IMG/VR virus record: IMGVR_UViG_3300032334_000755
Location: 1-40,829 of that record
From: a virus
Direction: 5' to 3' (one strand)
DNA: 40,829 nucleotides
The position numbers were made by a program, and so were the translations under genes. Positions 25,801 through 32,941 of this stretch are shown piece by piece (position 1 is the stretch's first letter; the number at the start of each line of letters is the position of its first letter). The notes under the pieces were generated by a model. That model saw only the letters and a program-made list of their open reading frames with translations. It was not told the origin of the DNA and made no database searches.

Positions 25801-28800
25801 ATCTATTTCGAGTACTTTACTCACTCAGGTACAGGTGATTACTTCTCGGTAGATTCTTACTCTGGTTTAAATTACAAAGACATTCCTTCATACAAGGGAA
25901 TTTCACTGTCAAATTATATTGACTTTAGAGCACGTATCAATGATGATGGTAAATCATTTAGCTCTGCCCCAATGCTTCCAAAGCGTTCAGAAGATTTGCT
26001 TGCAGACTATACTTACTATCTGGGACGTCGTGGTTCACTAGTTTTAAATGGTGATGGTTCTATTGCGAATAAAGAAGGTGTTCCATCAGATAATCCAGAG
26101 TATCCAGAGGCACCAGGCACTGGCATGGTTCTGTACAATGTTACATACATGCCTTATACCTATGATACTACCAATAAACAAGTAATTATTACTTCTATTG
26201 ATAATCGTCGCTTTACGATGCGTGACATTGGTAAGTTGGAAAATCGTATTGAAAGATTGGAAGAGTTTACTAAACTTTCCATGCTGGAACGTGCCACTGC
26301 ATCTACTCAGGTAATTGACTCAGCATCACTGAATGATCGTTTGAAAGCTGGTTTCATTGTTGACACTTTTGATGGACACACTATTGGTGGTGTGACAGAA
26401 CTTGACTATCGTGTTTCTATTGACACGATTAATCGTGAAGCACGTCCACTCTATAACATCGAGAACGTAAACCTGATTGAAAAGAACTTCACTGACAATC
26501 AACGTGCAACAAACAACTACATTGTAAATGGTGACGTTTTCACCCTTCCTTTTAGTCATCAGGTAATGATTAGTCAGTTGAAAGCATCAAGAACTGAAAA
26601 CATTAACCCATTCGCCATCTTTACCTTTATTGGTAACCTAACTCTTAATCCAGCATCTGATGAGTGGATTGATGTTGAGAATGTTGATATAACCGTATTT
26701 GATGATAAAGAGAAACAATCTCTCGAGTCTCTGGCAGCACTGACCTTTAATCCAGTAACTGGTAAACAAGGTATCCTTGGTAATTACTATGGCGCTTGGC
26801 AAGAAGTTGCTACAGGACGCAGCAAAACTGTTACTAGCAATTACAGAGAAGTATACGATACATCAGTATTCTTTCATGCTGATGGTAGCACTGGTTATCG
26901 TCAAAGACGTCATGATGAGGTTAATGCTAAAGAAATAGGTTACCAAAGAACTCAGTATACCACTGAAGTTAAGATGATCGGTAGTTCTACTCCGATTCTA
27001 ACTGAAGACAAGGTTACCAGTTCTACTATTATTCCTTACATTCGTTCACGACCATTGTTGTTTGTAGGCAAGGGTATCAAGCCAAGCACAACGGTAAACG
27101 CATTCTTCGATGGCACATCTGTAAATGAATATGTTGTACCTGCCAAGAAAATGGTTATCACAAACCGCACTGGTACTTTCGATGACAAGTCAAACGTAGG
27201 TGCAAATAATTCAGAGACAACTCGTCTGAGCAATGTTGATGGTAAGACAGTTCTTGCTTACAATAAAGGTGATGTAGTTTACGTTGCAACTCGTGATGGA
27301 ACTTCATATACTGCTGATAATGCACCCGCAACAGCGATTGTTGCACTAGTTGAGGACAGCACAACTGCTATCCGTCTTGTAAATGTAATTGGAACTTTCA
27401 CTGTTAATGATATTATCGTTGGAACAGTATCTGGGGCACGTGCAACAGTTTCCTCTATCGAAACACCTACAACGCTAATCACCAACGAGAATGGTGAAGT
27501 AGCTGGTGTGTTCACTATTCCAAATATGGATAAGTTGCGCTTCCGCTGCGGATCTCGAATCTTCAGATTGTCAGATACAGCAACTGATCTGAATTCAACG
27601 ACACGTGCTCAAACTGATTATCTGGCTTCTGGTGTTAAAGAAAAACACAATAGAACTTTTAGTTCTATTCGCCACTATGAAATCGCTACACGTGAACTCC
27701 CAGGTCAAACTGATGGTGCTCCAGCGAACACATGGGTAAACGATCCATCGACTGCTCGTACTGTTAATGATACTACATGGTATGATCCACTGGCTCAAAC
27801 TTTCTTGGTTCAGAATCCAGGTGGTATGATGTTGAGTAAGATCAATATCTATTTCCAGAGCAAAGACACTAGTGTTCCTGTTCGCATGGAGATTCGTGAA
27901 ACTGTCAATGGTTATCCAGGTAAAGTTATTCTACCGTTCTCCCAAGTAACTTTGAACCCTTCACAGGTTAATATATCTGATACGGCAACTGTAGCCACAA
28001 CCTTTACCTTCCCAGTACCTATTCCACTTCGTGACAAGACTGAGTATGCAGTGGTGATGGTATCTGACTCCAATAATTACAAAGTTTGGATTGCTCAAAT
28101 GGGTGAGAATGATGTTATTACAGGTAGACCAATTTCTGAGCAACCTTACATGGGTGTTATGTTCAAGTCACAGAATGGATCAACATGGACTGCAGAGCAG
28201 TATCAAGATCTGAAGTTTGAATTGTATCGTGCTAAATTTGACACTGGCGTGGTGGCAACGATTGACTTCGTGAATGACGTTATGCCAACTGATACACTGA
28301 AGAGTAACCCATTCGAGACTACAACTGGCTCAGGCGAAATTCTTGTTACTCACTATAACCACGGTATGCCTACTGGATCCAAGGTTAAGTTTACTGTTCC
28401 ATCTGGAACTTACCATGGCATTTCTTCTACACTGTTTAATACGGCTAATACCGTTACACGTATCAGTCACAATAAGTACAAGATTACACTTGCAGGTAGT
28501 GCCAATGCAACTGGTTTGACTGGTGGTGATAATGTTATTGCAACAAGAAATGTTCAGTTTAATCTGTTGCATCCACAGGTGGAAGAGTTTATCCTTCCAG
28601 ATACAAACATTCAGTACTACGTTCAGGCAGCGACTGGTAAGTCGCTAGATGGAACTGAAGTGCCATATGTTCTTGAGGATGTGTTCGTTGAAATTACACC
28701 GAACCAGTCTAACTACTTCTCGAACCCAAGAATGCTGGCATCTTCTCTAAATGAGTTGACACAAATGAATGGTAGCAAGTCCTTTACGCTTCGTGCCAAG

Positions 28801-29283
28801 ATGTATACTACTAACGATGCAGTAACTCCAATGTTGGATATTCATCGTACCTCTGCTTTGGTCGTTGAAAACATGATCAATAATCAGGATACAACAAACA
28901 TCACTTATGTTGATGAAACAACACCGAAGATTGGTTCTTCACTATCTAAATATATTACTAAGAAGGTTAAGTTGACAACACCTGGAACTGGACTTTATGT
29001 TTCGTTCGATCTGAATTGCCCTCCAGAAGCTAGCGTGAATGTTTACTACAAGATTGCCAAGTCTGCAGATGCTATTTTGTTTGAGTTGCAAAGCTGGAAA
29101 CTTTCTGTTCCTGATGCGCTGACCATTCCAAAACAACAAGACCCAACTTCTTATCAACAGGTTGTCTTTACCGAGGACAAGGTAGATGAGTATGACACTG
29201 TTCAGGTTAAGGTTGTGTTTACCTCGTCCAACTCTTCTGCTGTTCCAAAGATTCAAAACTTTAAAGTGATTGCGTTGGCATAA
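22864..29283 (+). CDS. giant DUF4815 baseplate / tail fibre connector protein (gp9/gp10 position)
   Basis: 2139 aa. The N-terminus, PYFDDYNEDDKYLRVLFRPG, then QARELTQAQTILQNQVTRFG and HVFKQGSMVTPGQVSYDGEY, is the DUF4815 signature found in structural proteins of cyanophage-like phages. Insertions are a CBM-like module at residues 314-366, a G-x-G-Y module near 505-520, a second CBM-like module at about 540-597, and a GTF-VND-SGARATV module near 1510. A coiled-coil stretch (GKLENRIERLEEFTKLSMLE) occurs near residue 1130. The late block DPLAQTFLVQNPGGMMLSKI is a conserved region in such proteins. By position it replaces T4 gp9/gp10/gp11 and should connect fibres to the wedge. It ends in TAATG. 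Confidence 0.82.
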   Translation: MTINFNVDPYFDDYNEDDKYLRVLFRPGYPVQARELTQAQTILQNQVTRFGNHVFKQGSMVTPGQVSYDGEYAYVKLQTIYNNTEVTSYVTQFIDQEIVGTISGVRALVLYATEATETDPPTLYVKYKNSGTDTSTKVFNNNEQIISQDNTNQRYAFTYTQDATGMGSSASIQKGIYFVNGYFTQVDQQIVILDKYTNSPSYRIGLDVSEDIVTPEEDENLFDNAQGSTNYAAPGAHRYKLTLTLEKRATEDDGDIDFIELLRVSAGEVQYQVKNAAYADIMETMARRTFDESGNYSVRPFGIDVREHRNNDRGTWDAGVAYKIGDIVSNGLGQSYVARTSGISTTNKPVHTLGVSYDGTSLYWEYTASPPYNRGVYSVADGGDEAYLAMGIEKGKAYVQGFEIEKLATTYVKVPKSRNYKQILDGKISTPVGNFVEITNLYGPPNLPTFPIVELRDAKTVTRGTAAGNLVGNARIRGIELESGTNGSVAAYYKAMLFDIDMHTGITTVEITSAGSGYGSAPAITIADPFINGVGGNTVSTWTSGGTVAVGQYVAYTNSGVKNFYKVISGTTLGSSAPTHTSGPATGTVNGSAYLFYSGTTATATAVIASGAVVAVQVTRPGNGYISSPTFTFASGTAAVSSAVGKLDFSRLVKQLAYASDAAGNAFTADAYPVYTTGVGTITATGAGTSALCTGNGTLFLRQVKVGDILRTTDGREFKVGFIIDNLTLYASTNITTGFSDRAFSVLNNPIFEPTNLALLYRLPYETIRRIRSVDDATIGTTTRVREYFAEQTVNSSYQLNYSTDTADQTFLTPNSPYSTDVNYLLVKTSGGNLTTYPAGTIIAPTNIQFTDTTQRNIQITVPSGLYDVTGSKVRLIATVNKSQAAAGEKTKTLQYDGIVNVTVQASVQANLISLGKPDVYRIQKILQSRVTFGTAYDPSSVIDITDNYVLDNGQRDTHYDIASITRKPGVSAPNGPIRIYFEYFTHSGTGDYFSVDSYSGLNYKDIPSYKGISLSNYIDFRARINDDGKSFSSAPMLPKRSEDLLADYTYYLGRRGSLVLNGDGSIANKEGVPSDNPEYPEAPGTGMVLYNVTYMPYTYDTTNKQVIITSIDNRRFTMRDIGKLENRIERLEEFTKLSMLERATASTQVIDSASLNDRLKAGFIVDTFDGHTIGGVTELDYRVSIDTINREARPLYNIENVNLIEKNFTDNQRATNNYIVNGDVFTLPFSHQVMISQLKASRTENINPFAIFTFIGNLTLNPASDEWIDVENVDITVFDDKEKQSLESLAALTFNPVTGKQGILGNYYGAWQEVATGRSKTVTSNYREVYDTSVFFHADGSTGYRQRRHDEVNAKEIGYQRTQYTTEVKMIGSSTPILTEDKVTSSTIIPYIRSRPLLFVGKGIKPSTTVNAFFDGTSVNEYVVPAKKMVITNRTGTFDDKSNVGANNSETTRLSNVDGKTVLAYNKGDVVYVATRDGTSYTADNAPATAIVALVEDSTTAIRLVNVIGTFTVNDIIVGTVSGARATVSSIETPTTLITNENGEVAGVFTIPNMDKLRFRCGSRIFRLSDTATDLNSTTRAQTDYLASGVKEKHNRTFSSIRHYEIATRELPGQTDGAPANTWVNDPSTARTVNDTTWYDPLAQTFLVQNPGGMMLSKINIYFQSKDTSVPVRMEIRETVNGYPGKVILPFSQVTLNPSQVNISDTATVATTFTFPVPIPLRDKTEYAVVMVSDSNNYKVWIAQMGENDVITGRPISEQPYMGVMFKSQNGSTWTAEQYQDLKFELYRAKFDTGVVATIDFVNDVMPTDTLKSNPFETTTGSGEILVTHYNHGMPTGSKVKFTVPSGTYHGISSTLFNTANTVTRISHNKYKITLAGSANATGLTGGDNVIATRNVQFNLLHPQVEEFILPDTNIQYYVQAATGKSLDGTEVPYVLEDVFVEITPNQSNYFSNPRMLASSLNELTQMNGSKSFTLRAKMYTTNDAVTPMLDIHRTSALVVENMINNQDTTNITYVDETTPKIGSSLSKYITKKVKLTTPGTGLYVSFDLNCPPEASVNVYYKIAKSADAILFELQSWKLSVPDALTIPKQQDPTSYQQVVFTEDKVDEYDTVQVKVVFTSSNSSAVPKIQNFKVIALA

Positions 29284-29510
29284 TGAAAGTCATAAAAGTA
29301 GAAGACGATTTGAATCTGGTTCGTGATGTTGATACTGGGGCAATTTTGTTTAACAATCCAGTCCAACATCAGAACTATGTCGAGCAGCGTAAAAGGTTGC
29401 TTGCCAGAAATGAACAGATCGACCAGCAGAAAGAAGAAATAAATAGTATGAAGAATGATATTTCTGAAATTAAGGGCATGCTAACTGCTCTACTTAATAG
29501 GAACCAATAA
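29283..29510 (+). CDS. small coiled-coil protein, 75 aa
   Basis: Family not recognised. The N-terminal 30 residues are compact (VIKVEDDLNLVRDVDTGAIL). The rest is a long charged helix with heptad-like pattern (QRKRLLARNEQIDQQKEEIN, then MKNDISEIKGMLTALL), so an oligomeric coiled coil is likely. It is flanked by TAATG overlaps on both sides, within the baseplate/fibre operon. It may be a structural connector or assembly chaperone; I recall similar small ORFs after the DUF4815 gene in related phages. Confidence 0.72.
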   Translation: MKVIKVEDDLNLVRDVDTGAILFNNPVQHQNYVEQRKRLLARNEQIDQQKEEINSMKNDISEIKGMLTALLNRNQ

Positions 29511-29761
29511 TGGCAGTCACTAACGTATCTCAGTCAGAAACCTTTGATCAATGGAGGGTTAAGACTAATACCATCGCCACTAATCTGGGTGACAGTGCCA
29601 CATTGACCACTACTGCAACCACTGCTATCGGTGGAGTCAACGAATTAAAGGGTAATGTTGGAACCCTAAATAATCTTACAACAACAGATAAAACTAATCT
29701 GGTTGCGGCAGTAAACGAAACAAAGAACTTCTCTCTCGCAATCTCCATTGCTCTAGGATAA
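29510..29761 (+). CDS. small fibre-associated protein, 83 aa
   Basis: The sequence begins VTNVSQSETFDQWRVKTNTI and contains IGGVNELKGNVGTLNN and TTTDKTNLVAAVNETKNF, a repeated A-I/V-NE pattern common in helical shafts of phage fibres and neck whiskers. No membrane segment. Probable minor virion protein. It is joined to the previous gene by TAATG and lies 3 nt before the next. Confidence 0.7.
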   Translation: MAVTNVSQSETFDQWRVKTNTIATNLGDSATLTTTATTAIGGVNELKGNVGTLNNLTTTDKTNLVAAVNETKNFSLAISIALG

Positions 29762-29764
29762 AAT

Positions 29765-30088
29765 ATGGCGAACACCTTTAAAAACGCACTCTCAAAAAAC
29801 GTAGGCACTTCTGCGGCAACACTATATACTGCCCCTTCCTCAACCAGTTCTATCTGTATCGAACTTGACGTTTGCAATACGTCAGCTGCAGGTGTTACTG
29901 TTGACGTTTATGTTACTTCCTCAGCTGTTAACTATTACCTAGTTAAGTCTGCCCCTGTTCCAGTGGGTGGTTCGCTGCAGGTTGTTGCTGGGCAGAAAAT
30001 TGTTGTTACCAATGGAGATGCGATTAAGGTAGTATCAAGCGCAGCGTCAAGTATTGACGTTGTAGCTGCAATCCTAGAGGGCGTATAA
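29765..30088 (+). CDS. small beta-sandwich virion protein, 107 aa
   Basis: A beta-rich protein (LYTAPSSTSSICIELDVCN, VTVDVYVTSSAVNYYLVKSA, VPVGGSLQVVAGQKIVVTNG) with the alternating pattern of an Ig-like or jelly-roll fold and two cysteines (residues 33 and 39). Similar small proteins occur among structural genes of T4-like marine phages, as I recall, without known function. It may decorate the fibre base. Ends in a TAATG overlap with the large repeat fibre. Confidence 0.7.
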   Translation: MANTFKNALSKNVGTSAATLYTAPSSTSSICIELDVCNTSAAGVTVDVYVTSSAVNYYLVKSAPVPVGGSLQVVAGQKIVVTNGDAIKVVSSAASSIDVVAAILEGV

Positions 30089-32667
30089 TGGCAATCGTAG
30101 GCGTAAAAATAGGTAAGGGTGCTGGTGCTGTAGTCAGTAACACCGCTGTCGGTGCAAGTGCATTAAATGGTAATACTTCTGGCACATCTAATGTGGCAGT
30201 TGGATTTTCAGCCCTTCAAGCCAACACCACAGCATCAAACAACACTGCTGTTGGTTATCAGGCAGGGTTTAGCAATACGACTGGTGCAGTTGATGCCTTT
30301 GGTTATTTTGCACTTAAAGCCAATACAACAGGCAACTACTCTGTTGCCTTTGGTAGTCAAGCACTTGCTGCAAATATTACTGGTAACGAAAATTCCGCAT
30401 TAGGGTTTGGTGCTTTATATTCAAACACTACGGGTTCAAATAATACTGCTATTGGTCGTGCCGCACTTTTATCAAACACTACATCATCAAATAACACCGC
30501 AGTAGGTAAAGAAGCAGCTTACACCAATACTACTGGTTCAGGTGTAACTGCTCTTGGCTGGAGAACACTTTATTCAAATACAACTGGTAGTGAAAACGTA
30601 GCGATCGGTGGTAGCTTTTCTAGCTATGGTGCACTGTACTTTAATACAACTGGCACATACAACACTGCAGTAGGCGCAGGGGCACTTAGTTCTAACACTA
30701 CTGCCTCAAACAACACTGCCTTAGGATTTCAGGCTGGATACGGTAATACTACAGGAACGCAAAACGTAGCCATAGGCTCAGGAGCACTTGCTAGCAATAC
30801 CACCACCAGCAACAATACTGTCGTGGGATATCAGTCTCTCTTCTACACCACTGCCTCAAACAATACTGCCTTAGGATTTCAGGCTGGGTACAGTAATAGT
30901 ACGGGTGCTAATATAACTGCTATTGGTTATCAAGCACTTTATGGCAATACTACTGCTGCTAACAATATTGGCATAGGCTACCAAGCGGGTAAAGCAATTA
31001 CCACTGGAGCCGATAATGTGGCGCTTGGTGTAAATGCATTGCTAACAAATATTACTGGCGCTAATAACGTAGCAATAGGAAATGGTGCATTAAACGCTAA
31101 CACAGGCGCTAATTCTGTTGCCATAGGCTACCAAGCTGGCGTTACTAATACCACAGGAACAATCACAGCAGTCGGCTTATATGCTGCTAGATTTAATACT
31201 GTTGGAACAGACTTCACTGCAATTGGTTTAAATGCTGCTCAAGCTAATATATCTGGGTCATACAACACTGCAGTAGGTAAAGATGCATTGTATACCAATA
31301 CAACAGCTAGTGCTATCACAGCAATTGGGACACAATCACTATACTACAACACAGCTGCCAACAATACTGCTGTGGGGTATCAGGCAGCTTTTGGAAATAC
31401 CACAGGTAGCAACCAGACCGCAGTAGGGTATCAGGCACTATACGCCAATACTACTGGTACACAACTAACTGCAATTGGACAAGGTGCTCTGCAAGCCAAC
31501 ACCACTGGAAACTACAGTTGTGCAGTTGGTGCTGGCGCATTAGCTTCGAACACTACTGGTAATGATAATCATGCTTTGGGTTTAACTGCTCTTAATGCCA
31601 ATACCACAGGTACCAACAATATCGGTATTGGTAGAGATGCTTTGAGAGCAAATACTACAGCAAATTCTAATGTCGGTGTTGGACATACATCTTTAAGATT
31701 TAATACAACAGGTGCAGAGAATACTGCTGTTGGCACTCAAGCATTGTTCACTAATACAACTGGAGGTGTTAATTCTGGTTTTGGCACAAATGCTCTTTAT
31801 TCTAATACTACTGGCACAAATAATACTGCTATTGGACATTCCGCACTATATACTAACACCACCATCAGTTCTTTGGTGGCGATGGGTTATCAGGCATTGT
31901 ATTCAAACAGCACTGGTGTTGAAAATACAGCGTTAGGTTATCAATCATTACTTGCCAATACATCAGGCAGTAACGACACCGCTGTTGGTTTGTTTGCATT
32001 AAAAGCCAACACAACTGGCACAAACTGCAGCGCTGTTGGTCGTAACGCACTATTGGCAAACACCACTGCTAGTAACAATACAGCTGTTGGAATGCAAGCA
32101 GGAAATGCTGTAACAACTGGTGGTAACAACACCTTTCTCGGCACATCTGCTGGTGCAGATGGAACTGCACTTACCACTGGTAGCAACAATATTTACCTTG
32201 GATACGCTGCTCAAGCATCCAATGCTGCCGAAACTGGCGCAATCGTGCTTGGCGTAAACGTGGCCAGCAAAGGTACCAACACAGCATTCATTAACTGTGC
32301 TGGTGGTGGCGGTACTTATAATGCTGCAAATACTACAACATGGGCAACTACCTCTGACCGCAGACTTAAAAAGAACATTATTGACAACAACACTGGTTTG
32401 TCAATCATCAGCCAAATTCAAGTGCGAAACTTTGAGTATCGCTTACCAGAAGAAGTTACTGACTTACCTCAAAAACAAGCAATTGCAAAAACTGGTGTTC
32501 AACTTGGCGTAATTGCTCAAGAACTTCAAGCAGTTTTACCTGATTGTGTCAAGACCGAATCAACAGGCGTAATGACAGTTGATTCAGATAACCTAACATG
32601 GTATATGATAAATGCCATTAAAGAACTCAAAGCAGAGTTCGATGAATATAAACGTACCCACCCTTAA
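30088..32667 (+). CDS. beta-roll repeat tail fibre with S74 self-cleaving chaperone, 859 aa
   Basis: After about 17 residues, the protein is made of about 41 units of 17 residues with consensus NTTGSNNTAVGYQALYS (residues 18-711). This resembles the left-handed beta-roll heads of trimeric adhesins such as YadA. A short spacer leads to TTSDRRLKKNI, the start of an endosialidase-type intramolecular chaperone (Peptidase S74). Ser756 and Lys761 keep the S+5 Lys spacing of the catalytic dyad (Ser911/Lys916 in endosialidase NF). GVIAQELQAVLPD and the coiled-coil end (AIKELKAEFDEYKR) complete the domain. The chaperone trimerises the fibre and cuts itself off. Likely a receptor-binding fibre. Confidence 0.9.
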   Translation: MAIVGVKIGKGAGAVVSNTAVGASALNGNTSGTSNVAVGFSALQANTTASNNTAVGYQAGFSNTTGAVDAFGYFALKANTTGNYSVAFGSQALAANITGNENSALGFGALYSNTTGSNNTAIGRAALLSNTTSSNNTAVGKEAAYTNTTGSGVTALGWRTLYSNTTGSENVAIGGSFSSYGALYFNTTGTYNTAVGAGALSSNTTASNNTALGFQAGYGNTTGTQNVAIGSGALASNTTTSNNTVVGYQSLFYTTASNNTALGFQAGYSNSTGANITAIGYQALYGNTTAANNIGIGYQAGKAITTGADNVALGVNALLTNITGANNVAIGNGALNANTGANSVAIGYQAGVTNTTGTITAVGLYAARFNTVGTDFTAIGLNAAQANISGSYNTAVGKDALYTNTTASAITAIGTQSLYYNTAANNTAVGYQAAFGNTTGSNQTAVGYQALYANTTGTQLTAIGQGALQANTTGNYSCAVGAGALASNTTGNDNHALGLTALNANTTGTNNIGIGRDALRANTTANSNVGVGHTSLRFNTTGAENTAVGTQALFTNTTGGVNSGFGTNALYSNTTGTNNTAIGHSALYTNTTISSLVAMGYQALYSNSTGVENTALGYQSLLANTSGSNDTAVGLFALKANTTGTNCSAVGRNALLANTTASNNTAVGMQAGNAVTTGGNNTFLGTSAGADGTALTTGSNNIYLGYAAQASNAAETGAIVLGVNVASKGTNTAFINCAGGGGTYNAANTTTWATTSDRRLKKNIIDNNTGLSIISQIQVRNFEYRLPEEVTDLPQKQAIAKTGVQLGVIAQELQAVLPDCVKTESTGVMTVDSDNLTWYMINAIKELKAEFDEYKRTHP
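30139..32220 (+). repeat. about 41 tandem 51-nt repeats
   Basis: The unit encodes NTTG-x-NNTAVG-xx-AL-xx. Most copies are exactly 17 codons; one is 22 codons (containing GGSFSSYGALYF) and a few are 16. DNA identity between copies is partial, with recurring aatactactgg and aacaatactgc blocks. Such arrays can change copy number by slippage or recombination. Confidence 0.92.
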
Positions 32668-32679
32668 AAGGAAATTGAA

Positions 32680-32913
32680 ATGACTGAACAAGTACAAGAA
32701 GTAACCACAGAAGAAATCGCTCGCCACTACGCTGCAGCAATGGACTCAGTAAATCTTATCAATGGCGACCAGCCAGAAGGTATGTCCGATACAGATTGGG
32801 CAGATACTCTTGAGCGCAATGCTGCTCACCTAGAGATCATGGTAGCAAAAGATTACTGGACAACAGAAAATCTAACACCATTTACTGCTGCCATCGCTAA
32901 AGCAAGAGCATAA
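32680..32913 (+). CDS. small acidic protein after fibre 1, 77 aa
   Basis: The sequence contains TTEEIARHYAAAMDSVNLIN, then MSDTDWADTLERNAAHLEIM and AKDYWTTENLTPF, and is mostly helical and acidic. I recall similar small ORFs beside fibre genes in T4-like marine phages, without a function. AAGGAA lies about 6 nt before the ATG. Its location between two fibres suggests a fibre assembly chaperone or adaptor, analogous in position to T4 gp38 or gp57, but sequence does not prove this. Confidence 0.7.
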   Translation: MTEQVQEVTTEEIARHYAAAMDSVNLINGDQPEGMSDTDWADTLERNAAHLEIMVAKDYWTTENLTPFTAAIAKARA

Positions 32914-32916
32914 ATA
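32910..32916 (+). promoter_or_regulatory. candidate late promoter -10 motif upstream of fibre 2
   Basis: ATAAATA overlaps the stop of the 77-aa ORF and lies 25 nt before the fibre ATG at 32942, in the longest gap of this part of the operon. Spacing fits a late promoter with a short leader carrying AAAGAGA as ribosome site. Motif-based only. Confidence 0.4.
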
Positions 32917-32941
32917 ATAGAGAACATTAAAGAGACTATCA

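Noticed and set aside
30139-32220. Possible CRISPR-like array of regular repeats
   Set aside because: The 51-nt periodicity is coding, unbroken by spacers, and gives a regular 17-residue protein repeat.
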